Positions 1 through 5,612 of a stretch of DNA of 5,851 bases are shown here, one piece after another. The stretch is from positions 1-5,851 of the forward strand of contig DDXB01000080.1 of the NCBI GenBank assembly GCA_002347405.1. The letters run 5' to 3'. The position numbers and the translations under genes were made by a program. Positions within the stretch are counted from its first letter, which is position 1. Each line of letters starts with the position of its first letter. Below the pieces are notes generated by a model, which made no database searches, was not told the DNA's origin, and saw nothing but the letters and a program-made list of their open reading frames with translations. This DNA is from Rhodocyclaceae bacterium UBA2271. GTDB lineage: Bacteria; Pseudomonadota; Gammaproteobacteria; Burkholderiales; Rhodocyclaceae.

Positions 1-6
1 AGCGTG

Positions 7-26
7 GTGAAATATCCGGGCTAGCT
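7..26 (+). repeat. Left copy of a 20-bp terminal inverted repeat
   Basis: The sequence GTGAAATATCCGGGCTAGCT here is the exact reverse complement of bases 5827-5846 at the other end of the window. The identity is 20/20 and stops at once on both sides. Only six bases lie outside it. A 20-bp perfect match at both extreme ends is very unlikely by chance, so this belongs to a dispersed repeat family or is the end of a mobile element. No transposase or target duplication is visible that would decide which. Confidence 0.85.
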
Positions 27-160
27 GGAAATATTCGCGCCATTTTAATTTGAGCAGAAACCCATGTCGTCTGCCGCGGGTCAGCCGCACGGCCGCGGGC
101 TTGCCTTTGCCGGTGCAATTACCGCATCATTGCGTGTCGCCAACAGGGGAGTGAACCAAA
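27..160 (+). other. Leader region of the DUF2721 gene
   Basis: No convincing gene. The octamer GCCGCGGG occurs at 73-80 and 92-99; because CCGCGG is self-complementary, the two copies can pair as a short GC-rich hairpin. I see no good sigma-70 promoter; an AT-rich patch at about 41-51 is the only -10-like stretch. A clear Shine-Dalgarno sequence, AGGGGAG at 145-151, precedes the GTG at 161 by nine bases and fixes that start. The longer plus-strand frame through this region (64-705) reads as low-complexity Arg/Gly/Ser-rich translation and is not a gene. Confidence 0.5.
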
Positions 161-601
161 GTGCAAGTGCTATCCGGCATTACCGACGTCGCCCATGTCA
201 TCCAGCTGGCCGTTGCTCCCGTGTTCCTGCTCACGGGGGTCGGGGCGATTCTTTCGGTACTGGTCAATCGGCTTGGCCGGGTGGTGGATCGCTTTCGCGC
301 CCTCGATCAAAACCTGCCGGCGGTAAAGGAACTTTCACTGGCTTCCGTGCAGATCGAAATGGCCAATCTTTCGCAGCGCGCCCGCATGATCCACTGGGCC
401 ATCGGTCTCTGTACCGGTTGTGCGCTGCTGGTATGCATGGTGATCGCCACGCTCTTCGTCGGTTCCATAACGAATGTGGAGATGCCGGCGATTATCGCGA
501 TCCTGTTTGTTCTGGCCATGCTCGCGCTGGTCGCCGGGCTGGTGTTCTTCTTGCGCGAGATCGCCCTGGCCAAGGGCAGCATTCATGTGATTCCGCGCTG
601 A
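161..601 (+). CDS. DUF2721 family small integral membrane protein
   Basis: A 146-residue protein of unknown function that matches my knowledge of the DUF2721 family, common in proteobacteria and cyanobacteria. The N-terminal pattern ITDVAHVIQLAVAPVFLLTG followed by NRLGRVVDR is the family hallmark. Three hydrophobic helices are visible at about residues 13-34, 78-101 and 107-131. A polar, charged stretch (35-77) between the first and second probably faces the cytoplasm. There is no signal peptide and no catalytic motif. The start is GTG, chosen because AGGGGAG lies nine bases upstream and because the family motif begins right after it. The stop is TGA at 599-601. It stands alone on the plus strand and converges on the HU gene, with a hairpin in the gap, so it is probably monocistronic. 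Family assignment is fairly sure; the cellular role is unknown. Confidence 0.87.
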   Translation: MQVLSGITDVAHVIQLAVAPVFLLTGVGAILSVLVNRLGRVVDRFRALDQNLPAVKELSLASVQIEMANLSQRARMIHWAIGLCTGCALLVCMVIATLFVGSITNVEMPAIIAILFVLAMLALVAGLVFFLREIALAKGSIHVIPR

Positions 602-626
602 GGCTGGCGCCATCGGCCAGGTCAGC

Positions 627-653
627 CCGGTACCCGACGGCGTCGGGTACCGG
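627..653. terminator. Hairpin between convergent DUF2721 and HU genes
   Basis: Bases 627-638 (CCGGTACCCGAC) pair perfectly with 642-653 around the three-base loop GGC. The hairpin lies in the 60-base gap between the stop codons of two convergent genes, the usual place for a bidirectional terminator. No T-run follows on either strand, so it is not a classical intrinsic terminator. It may act with Rho or mainly protect 3' ends. Confidence 0.6.
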
Positions 654-661
654 TGCCCGGA

Positions 662-958
662 TTACTTCTTCTTGGCGGCTTTCTTGCCGGCAACGGCAGT
701 CTTGAAGGTGGCGCCAGCGGTAAAGCGCGGCACGGTGGTGGCGGCGATTTTCAGGACAGCGCCGGTGGCCGGATTGCGGCCGGTGCGCGCGGCACGCTTG
801 GACGGCTTGAAGGAGCCGAAGCCAACCAGAGTCACGGTATCGCCCTTGGCGACGGCCTTGACGACGGTGGCGATGGCGGCGGACAGTGCCTTCTCGGCAT
901 CGACCTTGGTGAGGTCGGCAGACTTGGCGATGGCTTCGATCAGTTCGGATTTATTCAT
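662..958 (-). CDS. hupB: HU family histone-like DNA-binding protein
   Basis: A 98-residue HU protein, a nucleoid-associated dimer that bends DNA without sequence specificity. It begins MNKSELIEAIAKSADLTK, typical of HU-beta types, followed by the GFGSF turn (residues 46-50) and the RTGRNP arm (58-63). Pro63 is the residue that intercalates into DNA in known HU structures. It ends in a lysine-rich tail, GKKAAKKK, slightly beyond the usual 90 residues; such tails occur in betaproteobacterial HU. The ATG at 956-958 has its own Shine-Dalgarno (AGGAA, complement of 966-970, seven bases away), so HU alone can be translated. The frame is open upstream into a GIY-YIG domain, so a longer fusion (662-1237) is also possible. 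HU identity is near certain; the choice of hupB over another hup name is a convention. Confidence 0.93.
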   Translation of the reverse strand: MNKSELIEAIAKSADLTKVDAEKALSAAIATVVKAVAKGDTVTLVGFGSFKPSKRAARTGRNPATGAVLKIAATTVPRFTAGATFKTAVAGKKAAKKK

Positions 959-1237
959 GGTGTCATTCCTGTGTGAGTGATGGGTAAGTGACTGAACGGC
1001 GGAAATCTTCTTTGTCTTCGGTAAGCGCTTGATTGCCAATTCGGCCCGCAATGCTTCTGAACGCGAACCGACGGGAGTGGATGCTACCAATTGCAAGGGC
1101 AGATGTGAACGGGTGTAACGCGCGCCTTTCCCGGAAAGATGCGCGCGCCAGCGGCGTTCGACATCGGTGGTGATCCCCGTGTACAAGGATCCGTCGGCGC
1201 ATTCGAGGAGGTAGAGGTGCCAGAGGATGCGGGACAT
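662..1237 (-). CDS. GIY-YIG endonuclease domain reading in frame into HU
   Basis: A continuous 191-codon frame. Residues 1-85 form a complete single-domain GIY-YIG nuclease of the small UvrC-like (YhbQ/URI, COG2827) type. It shows LYLLEC (8-13) and YTG (19-21) in place of GIY and YIG, the conserved ERR (27-29), His33, the KGARYTRSHLP segment (37-47), and a likely metal-binding Glu66 in RAELAIKRL. Free-standing members are about 80-100 residues, so this domain is whole. About eight linker residues (SLTHHSHRND) then lead straight into the HU initiator Met94 with no stop between. The start is ATG at 1235-1237, with a weak, close Shine-Dalgarno (AGGACC touching the ATG). Either the nuclease is made only as a fusion to HU, or a one-base sequence error hides a normal stop: in another frame a TGA sits at 963-965. 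The enzyme's cellular substrate is unknown for this family. Confidence 0.72.
   Translation of the reverse strand: MSRILWHLYLLECADGSLYTGITTDVERRWRAHLSGKGARYTRSHLPLQLVASTPVGSRSEALRAELAIKRLPKTKKISAVQSLTHHSHRNDTMNKSELIEAIAKSADLTKVDAEKALSAAIATVVKAVAKGDTVTLVGFGSFKPSKRAARTGRNPATGAVLKIAATTVPRFTAGATFKTAVAGKKAAKKK
966..970 (-). promoter_or_regulatory. Ribosome binding site for stand-alone HU
   Basis: On the minus strand this reads AGGAA, seven bases before the HU ATG at 958. It lies inside the GIY-YIG-HU frame and argues that HU is initiated internally, whatever happens with the longer frame. Confidence 0.7.
1011..1039 (-). promoter_or_regulatory. Weak candidate sigma-70 promoter for HU
   Basis: On the minus strand TTGGCA (complement of 1034-1039, five of six to the -35 consensus) is followed after 17 bases by GACAAA (complement of 1011-1016, only three of six to TATAAT). 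It would start transcription inside the end of the GIY-YIG domain, about 45 bases before the HU ATG. The spacing is ideal but the -10 is poor, so this is a suggestion only. Confidence 0.22.
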
Positions 1238-1299
1238 GGTCCTATTATCATGCGGCGAACGTTACCTGATCTGCTGTTATGGAAGCCTGATCAAATCCG

Positions 1300-1364
1300 T
1301 CACACCGGCGCAGGCCGGTGTCCAGCTTGTTGAATTTTCTGGATTCCAGCCTGCGCCGGAATGA
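1300..1364. repeat. Dispersed REP-like inverted repeat
   Basis: Two 26-base arms, 1300-1325 and 1339-1364, are imperfect reverse complements separated by a 13-base loop. The CCGGCGCAGG core and the outer TCA and inner TCCAG pair exactly; five mismatches lie elsewhere. The CATTCCGGCG...GGAATCCAG style is that of a well-known family of dispersed hairpin repeats in betaproteobacterial intergenic DNA. A short plus-strand frame beginning here reads LDSSLRRNDK, the usual spurious translation of this repeat. It sits between the GIY-YIG start and the end of the cyclase operon. Confidence 0.7.
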
Positions 1365-1567
1365 TAAGGACTCGATAAGCGTATTCCATCGGGGACAGAG
1401 GCTCATCGCCCCCAGCAAGGCCCGTATCTATGGCTGCAATCGCCATCTTCTTCCCGTCATCAGTCGAAAACCTGGCAAAAGGGGGCGACCATCTATGACG
1501 AATCTGGACTTGATCAGGACATCCCTATTCAATGCGATGCGCCTGAATATTATCGCGACGTTTCCGC

Positions 1568-1599
1568 GCCAGCAGCCGACGGTAAAAGTCGGCGCTGGC
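1568..1599. repeat. Bulged hairpin in the intergenic region
   Basis: GCCAGCAGCCGAC (1568-1580) pairs with GTCGGCGCTGGC (1588-1599) over 12 base pairs with one bulged A, around a seven-base loop (GGTAAAA). A second GCCGAC at 1612-1617 could pair instead with GTCGGC at 1588-1593, giving a mutually exclusive shorter stem. No T-run follows. The function is unknown. Confidence 0.5.
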
Positions 1600-1647
1600 G
1601 GGACGGCGTCAGCCGACCTGCCGCGAACATGGGGACGGCGTCAGCCG
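1600..1647 (+). repeat. 16-bp direct repeat pair
   Basis: GGGACGGCGTCAGCCG occurs exactly at 1600-1615 and again at 1632-1647, a 32-base period. The copies lie directly after the bulged hairpin. This resembles REP-type or decayed repeat DNA, but I cannot assign it to a named family. Confidence 0.6.
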
Positions 1648-1848
1648 GATCGCCGCCAGCATTTGGACGGCCTCAGGTCGCGTTGACGGTCAGTTTAGAC
1701 AGTCTTGGCAGGTCAGCCGGTCAGACGCTGGACAAGGCAGGCAGCGCGGTCAAGGGATTGTTGATTGTTCGGGAAATAGCGGCCAAGGACTTGCCATGAC
1801 GCGCACGTCTGGTACGACGCAAATGTCCCCAGGTGGCCAATCCGTCAG

Positions 1849-2760
1849 TCAGGCCGGGGTCAGTTCCCAGTAGCAGACCTGGTTGCGTCCCTTGGCCTTG
1901 GCGCATAGCAAGGCGTGGTCGGCGCGCCTGAAGTTGCCTTCCAGGTCTTCATCGACATCCAGCACGGTAATGCCAAAAGAGGCGGTTATCTGCAAGCTTT
2001 GGTCTTCGCTGATGGGTATGGCGAAGTCGCCCAGGTCTTCGCGCAAGCGGTTCAATATGACCGCGGCGTTTTCTGGCCCGGTATCGGGCAGGCAGATCAT
2101 GAATTCCTCGCCCCCGAAGCGGAAAAAGCTGTCGTAGGGGCGAATCTTGTCCTTGATGAAGCGTGCGACGGCCCGCAACACGTCATCGCCGGCACCGTGG
2201 CCATGGATGTCATTGACCTGCTTGAAGTGATCCAGATCCATCAGGCTCAGGCAGCAGGTCGCGCCGGAACGGCGTGACCGTTCGAGTTCTTCGTTCAGGC
2301 GCATGCTCATGGCGTGCCGGTTCCAGGCGCCGGTCAGATGATCGACGGTGCAGATCTGGCTGATGATGTGGTTCTGGCAGCTGACCAGGGCCATCTTGAA
2401 GTCCATGGCCACTTCCATGAAACGCTCATAGTCCGGGGCGGAAATGGCTTGTCCCTGCTGATGGGCGAGCAGCAGCTTGCGGGCAGCGTCATGCATGTCC
2501 TGATGGGGGCTTTCCATGCCTTGCAGCGAATATTCACTGTTGCGCAAATCCACCGGCAGGCCGTAGAACCATTTGCCGAAACAGCACTGGCGATACGCAT
2601 CGACAGTCAGGTCGCCGGGCTTCGGTGCTTCGGTGCAAATCAGCGTCCGATGTAGTTCCTTCAGCCACTGCAGGTGCTTCGACAGGGCGAGATCCAGATC
2701 GCGCAGCATGGACAGGGCATTTTGCAGCAGTGAGACGGCGTTATTGCTCTGGTTTTTCAT
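1849..2760 (-). CDS. dgcZ: Zinc-binding CZB-GGDEF diguanylate cyclase (DgcZ-like)
   Basis: A 303-residue cytoplasmic protein that should make c-di-GMP from two GTP. The N-terminal half is a CZB (chemoreceptor zinc-binding) domain. Likely Zn ligands are His29, Cys59 in a CxxGxW motif (59-64), His86 and His90, the same H-C-H-H order as in E. coli DgcZ (YdeH), where zinc inhibits the enzyme. The GGDEF domain starts at DHLTGAWNR (140-148), carries the metal/GTP motif MDLDHFKQVND (174-184) and has GGEEF at 216-220, an active variant of the signature. RPYD (207-210), five residues before it, is an intact RxxD inhibitory site. Length and domain order match DgcZ (296 aa). There are no membrane segments. 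The ATG at 2758-2760 follows the stop of the FAD oxidoreductase by 21 bases, with a G-rich ribosome site close to it, so it is probably cotranscribed with that enzyme. Confidence 0.93.
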   Translation of the reverse strand: MKNQSNNAVSLLQNALSMLRDLDLALSKHLQWLKELHRTLICTEAPKPGDLTVDAYRQCCFGKWFYGLPVDLRNSEYSLQGMESPHQDMHDAARKLLLAHQQGQAISAPDYERFMEVAMDFKMALVSCQNHIISQICTVDHLTGAWNRHAMSMRLNEELERSRRSGATCCLSLMDLDHFKQVNDIHGHGAGDDVLRAVARFIKDKIRPYDSFFRFGGEEFMICLPDTGPENAAVILNRLREDLGDFAIPISEDQSLQITASFGITVLDVDEDLEGNFRRADHALLCAKAKGRNQVCYWELTPA

Positions 2761-2781
2761 ATGCCCCCCGTGCTTGCCGGA

Positions 2782-4428
2782 TCAGTTCCCCTCCGGCACC
2801 ATCTTGATCGCCCCGCAGGGGCATTCGGTGGCGCAGATGCCACAGCCCTTGCAGTAGTCGAGGTTGAACTTGAAGCGTTTGCCCGGACCGAGTTTGATGA
2901 CCGCGTTGTCGGGGCAGACGCCGTAGCAGTTGTCGCACTCGAAGCAGTTGCCGCAGGACATGCAGCGACGCGCCTCGAACAGCGCGTTGGTTTCGTCCAG
3001 TCCACCCAGCACCTCGTCGAAGGTCGACTGGCGGCGGATGATGTCGAGCATCGGCCGCACGGTTTTCGGCGCGTCGGAGTAATACCAGGGATTCATGCGC
3101 TCGAAGGTGGCCAGTTCATTGCGCGGTGGCGGCGTCCAGGTCTCGCCGGAGAGCCATGAATCTATGGCGCGCGCGGCCAGCTTGCCGTGGCCGACCGCCA
3201 CCGTGACGGTGCGCTCGTTGCCGGCCATGTCGCCACCGGCGAAGACACCCGGGTGGCCGGTCATCATGCCGGCGTCCACCTCTATCAGCCCCTTGTTGAC
3301 GACCAGCCCCGGGACGTTTTCCAGCAGGGAGAGGTCGGCGTCCTGGCCGAGCGCCAGCACCACCGAGTTGGCCTCGATGCGCTCGAACTCGCCGGTCGGC
3401 TGCGGGAAGCCCTTGTCGTCGAGCGCCATCTTCTCGACCATGATGTCGCCGCCGTCTTCACTCATGCCGGCTTCCTTGATGGTCGTCAACCACTTGATCG
3501 AGATGCCTTCCTGCAACGCCTCTTCAACCTCGAAGTGGTGCGCCGGCATCTTCTCGCGGGTGCGGCGGTAGACGATGATCGCTTCTTCCGCGCCAAGGCG
3601 CTTGGCGGTGCGCGCCACGTCGAGAGCGGTGTTGCCGCCGCCGTAAATAACGACCTTGCGACCGAGGCGGGGGCGCATCTCTTCCGCCTGCTGGCCTTCC
3701 ATGTCGCGCAGCACCCCGACGGCGTCGAGCACCTTGCAGGCGTCGCCGGCCGGGATGTAGGCGCGCTTGGCGATGTGCGCGCCGACGCCGAGGAACACGG
3801 CATCGAAGCCGTCCTTCATCGCTTCAAGCACGTTGGTGACCTTGGTCTGCAACTGGATTTCAACGCCGAAATCGGTGAGTCGCTTGATTTCGGCGTCGAG
3901 CACCTCGCGTGGCAGGCGGTATTTGGGGATGCCGAAACGCAGCATGCCGCCGGCCAGCGGCCCGGCCTCGTAGATCACGGCCTGGTGGCCCATGCGCGTC
4001 AGATGATAGGCGGCGGACAGGCCGGCCGGGCCGGAACCGACGACCAGCACGCGGCGGCCGGTGGCGGCGGCGGGCGGCGAGAACTGCCAGCCATGCTTGT
4101 TGGCCTCGTCGCCGAGAAAACGTTCGACCGAATTGATGCCGACGGCCGAGTCGACCTGCTCGCGGTTGCAGGCGCCCTCGCAGGGGTGATAGCAGACGCG
4201 GCCCATGATGGCGGGCAGCGGATTGTTCTGGACCAGCGAGCGCCAGGCTTTCTCATACTTGCCGCTCTCGGCATGGAACAGCCAGTCCTGGATGTTTTCC
4301 CCCGCCGGGCAGGCGGCGTTGCAGGGCGGCAGGCGGTCGATGTACTCGGGGCGCAGCGTGCGCCACGAGCCGGTGCGGTTGGCCAGCGAGGAACCGGGGT
4401 CGAGGGTGATGGCGAAGGGTTTGTCCAT
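2782..4428 (-). CDS. GltD-like FAD/NAD(P) oxidoreductase with ferredoxin domain
   Basis: A 548-residue electron-transfer flavoprotein, probably the NAD(P)-reactive subunit of the 2-oxoacid oxidoreductase encoded just upstream. An N-terminal GltD-type iron-sulfur domain has C36, C40, C79, C83 and C87 (CNAACP, CYHPCEGAC). FAD binding is shown by GSGPAGL (131-137) and FAGGDMAG (396-403). The NAD(P) Rossmann site is GGGNTALD (263-270), followed by YRRTREKMPA (287-296). The C-terminus adds a bacterial ferredoxin with two complete CxxCxxCxxxCP motifs: C495/498/501/505 and C526/529/532/536, plus extra C489 and C492. Ordinary GltD (about 470 aa) lacks this tail. Comparable FAD subunits serve phenylglyoxylate:NAD+ oxidoreductase and similar enzymes. 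ATG at 4426-4428 follows AAAGG. It could be misnamed glutamate synthase small subunit, but no gltB is present. Family is certain; physiological partner is inferred. Confidence 0.88.
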   Translation of the reverse strand: MDKPFAITLDPGSSLANRTGSWRTLRPEYIDRLPPCNAACPAGENIQDWLFHAESGKYEKAWRSLVQNNPLPAIMGRVCYHPCEGACNREQVDSAVGINSVERFLGDEANKHGWQFSPPAAATGRRVLVVGSGPAGLSAAYHLTRMGHQAVIYEAGPLAGGMLRFGIPKYRLPREVLDAEIKRLTDFGVEIQLQTKVTNVLEAMKDGFDAVFLGVGAHIAKRAYIPAGDACKVLDAVGVLRDMEGQQAEEMRPRLGRKVVIYGGGNTALDVARTAKRLGAEEAIIVYRRTREKMPAHHFEVEEALQEGISIKWLTTIKEAGMSEDGGDIMVEKMALDDKGFPQPTGEFERIEANSVVLALGQDADLSLLENVPGLVVNKGLIEVDAGMMTGHPGVFAGGDMAGNERTVTVAVGHGKLAARAIDSWLSGETWTPPPRNELATFERMNPWYYSDAPKTVRPMLDIIRRQSTFDEVLGGLDETNALFEARRCMSCGNCFECDNCYGVCPDNAVIKLGPGKRFKFNLDYCKGCGICATECPCGAIKMVPEGN

Positions 4429-4447
4429 GATTGTGCCTTTCTATTCA

Positions 4448-4511
4448 CCACGGCGATACGGCGGGCATGGCGCATTTCTTGAAAGTCGCCGTGTCACCGT
4501 GTTCGCCGTGG
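4448..4511. repeat. Inverted repeat in the gap between porB and the FAD gene
   Basis: CCACGGCGA (4448-4456) is exactly inverted at 4503-4511. TCGCCGTG, within the right arm, occurs a second time at 4486-4493, so alternative pairings are possible. This occupies most of the 83-base gap between the two genes. It could be a REP-like insertion that separates expression of the two subunits or stabilises the upstream message. There is no T-run after it in the direction of transcription. Confidence 0.55.
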
Positions 4512-5510
4512 CTAATGGTTTTTTTCCAGCAATCCATATTTGCGGATATTGCGGTCGGCCTGCGCTTGCAGGTGAGCGATCACGTCCACCTTGGGCTGTT
4601 TACCGAACAGGTGGGCGTAGCGCTTCTGCGGTTTCAGATAGTCCTCCACCGGCAGCGGACGCCGTATCGCCAGCACCGACTTTATCTCGCCGTACTCGGC
4701 CTCGAACACCGGGAAGGTGCCGGTCTCCTTGGCCAGTCGTGCCATGAGGATGGTGTCGTGCGCCGCCGTGCCCCAGCCGAGCGGGCAGGGGACAAGGATG
4801 TGGATGTAGCGTGCGCCGCGGATTTCCATGGCGCGCCGTACCTTGGCTTCCAGATCGCGCAGGTCGGCCACGGTGGCGGTGGCGACATAGGGAATGTCGT
4901 GGGCCAGCGCGATGGCCGGCAGAAACTTGCCCTGGCCGAAGACGTTGCCGGGTGCGCTGCCGACCGCCGGCGTGGTGCTGGTGCGCGCGGCGGCAGGCGT
5001 GGCGCTGGAGCGCTGCACGCCGGTGTTCATGTAGCCGCCGTTGTCGTAGCAGATGTAGAGCACGTCGTCGTTGCGCTCGAACATGCCGGACAGGCAGCCG
5101 AAGCCGATGTCGGTGGTGCCGCCGTCGCCGCCCTGGGCGACTACGCGCGTCTGCGTCTGGCCCTTGACTTTCAGCGCCGCGGCGATGCCGGTAGCGACCG
5201 CGGCGGTGTTGCCGAACAGCGAGTGGATCCACGGAATCTGCCACGAGGTTTCGGGGTAGGGCGTCGAAAACACCTCAAGACAGCCGGTGGCGTTGGCGGC
5301 GATGACCTGGCCGTTGGTCGCTTCCATGGCGGCGTCGATGGCGTAGCGCGCCCCCAGCGCCTCGCCGCAACCCTGACAGGCGCGATGGCCGGAGTTGATC
5401 GAGTTGAAGCGCTTGGCGCTGGACTGCACACTGCGTTCTTCGGGCGGCAGCAGGCGGTTGCCGACGGTGAAGGTGCCGGTCTGGTAGAACTTTACGGGTT
5501 GGAAGGACAT
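4512..5510 (-). CDS. porB: Pyruvate/2-oxoacid:acceptor oxidoreductase, TPP beta subunit
   Basis: A 332-residue thiamine-diphosphate subunit of the pyruvate:ferredoxin oxidoreductase (POR) class, which converts a 2-oxoacid plus CoA to acyl-CoA and CO2 with low-potential electrons. The TPP/Mg motif runs from GDGGTTDIGFG (128-138) to YDNGGYMNTG (155-164), followed by QRSSATP (166-172) as in POR beta chains. Cys45 and Cys48 (CQGCGEA), Cys77 (ATGCLEV) and Cys241 (PCPLGW) fit the four ligands of the beta-subunit 4Fe-4S cluster. The ATG at 5508-5510 is chosen because AGGAAG lies six bases upstream; 77 further codons to 5741 are open but translate REP DNA. It leads the operon and is followed by the FAD oxidoreductase. 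No alpha/gamma subunit gene is in the window. Pyruvate is the likely substrate from the QRSSATP region, but another 2-oxoacid is possible. Confidence 0.9.
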   Translation of the reverse strand: MSFQPVKFYQTGTFTVGNRLLPPEERSVQSSAKRFNSINSGHRACQGCGEALGARYAIDAAMEATNGQVIAANATGCLEVFSTPYPETSWQIPWIHSLFGNTAAVATGIAAALKVKGQTQTRVVAQGGDGGTTDIGFGCLSGMFERNDDVLYICYDNGGYMNTGVQRSSATPAAARTSTTPAVGSAPGNVFGQGKFLPAIALAHDIPYVATATVADLRDLEAKVRRAMEIRGARYIHILVPCPLGWGTAAHDTILMARLAKETGTFPVFEAEYGEIKSVLAIRRPLPVEDYLKPQKRYAHLFGKQPKVDVIAHLQAQADRNIRKYGLLEKNH

Positions 5511-5516
5511 GGCGGT

Positions 5517-5522
5517 CTTCCT
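5517..5522 (-). promoter_or_regulatory. Ribosome binding site deciding the porB start
   Basis: The minus strand reads AGGAAG six bases before the ATG at 5510. It supports the MSFQPVKFYQ start over in-frame upstream candidates, which lie in palindromic repeat DNA and have no family resemblance. Confidence 0.75.
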
Positions 5523-5537
5523 TTCCTTTAGCGTGAA

Positions 5538-5550
5538 AAACACAGTGTTT
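5538..5550. promoter_or_regulatory. Possible operator palindrome upstream of porB
   Basis: AAACAC and GTGTTT flank a single central base, a perfect 13-base dyad 28-40 bases before the porB ATG. On the minus strand TTGGCC lies upstream, but no convincing -10 follows. The dyad could bind a transcription factor or be chance; it matches no operator I know well, including FNR (TTGAT-N4-ATCAA). Confidence 0.3.
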
Positions 5551-5576
5551 GCGCCGGGCCAATCCCACTCTCCCGA

Positions 5577-5599
5577 CCTCTCTCCCAGAGGGAGAGAGG
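5577..5599. repeat. REP-like palindrome 1
   Basis: CCTCTCTCCC (5577-5586) pairs perfectly with GGGAGAGAGG (5590-5599) around the loop AGA. It is of the CTCTCCC/GGGAGAG style seen as dispersed palindromes in many beta- and gammaproteobacteria. Confidence 0.75.
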
Positions 5600-5612
5600 A
5601 GGCAGACAGTTT

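Larger units (their letters stand above)
1365..1848. other. Intergenic region without a recognisable gene
   Basis: About 480 bases between the dispersed repeat and the cyclase stop. No frame on either strand has family character, good codon texture or a plausible ribosome site. It holds a bulged hairpin (1568-1599), a 16-bp direct repeat (1600-1615 and 1632-1647) and several GACGG/GTCAG-type repeats up to about 1730. I see no intrinsic terminator for the minus-strand operon that ends at 1849. It may be decayed gene or repeat DNA, or contain an RNA I cannot identify. Confidence 0.5.

Noticed and set aside
64..705. Long plus-strand open frame of 213 codons overlapping the DUF2721 gene
   Set aside because: It overlaps the DUF2721 gene in another frame, has no ribosome site, and translates to Arg/Gly/Ser-rich low-complexity sequence typical of GC-rich shadow frames.
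1300..1647. CRISPR array or phage attachment site
   Set aside because: Only two direct copies with a single 16-base spacer are present, with no cas genes, integrase or tRNA nearby.
1318..1686. Plus-strand open frame of 122 codons in the intergenic region
   Set aside because: It begins inside the dispersed repeat and reads LDSSLRRNDK, a well-known false peptide of that repeat; the rest is without domain character.
1721..1906. Minus-strand open frame of 61 codons at the 3' end of the cyclase
   Set aside because: It starts inside the cyclase gene in another frame, has no ribosome site, and its tail resembles no protein I recognise.
2782..4428. Glutamate synthase small subunit (gltD)
   Set aside because: The GltD-like core is real, but the C-terminal ferredoxin, the absence of gltB and the adjacency to a POR-type TPP subunit argue for an oxidoreductase subunit instead.
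3187..4482. Plus-strand open frame of 431 codons antisense to the FAD oxidoreductase
   Set aside because: It mirrors codons of a gene with unmistakable FAD, NAD(P) and Fe-S motifs; its own product is His/Ala/Gly/Val-rich without any recognisable domain.
4431..5531. Plus-strand open frame of 366 codons antisense to porB
   Set aside because: Same reason: antisense shadow of a well-supported TPP enzyme, no family character and no ribosome site.
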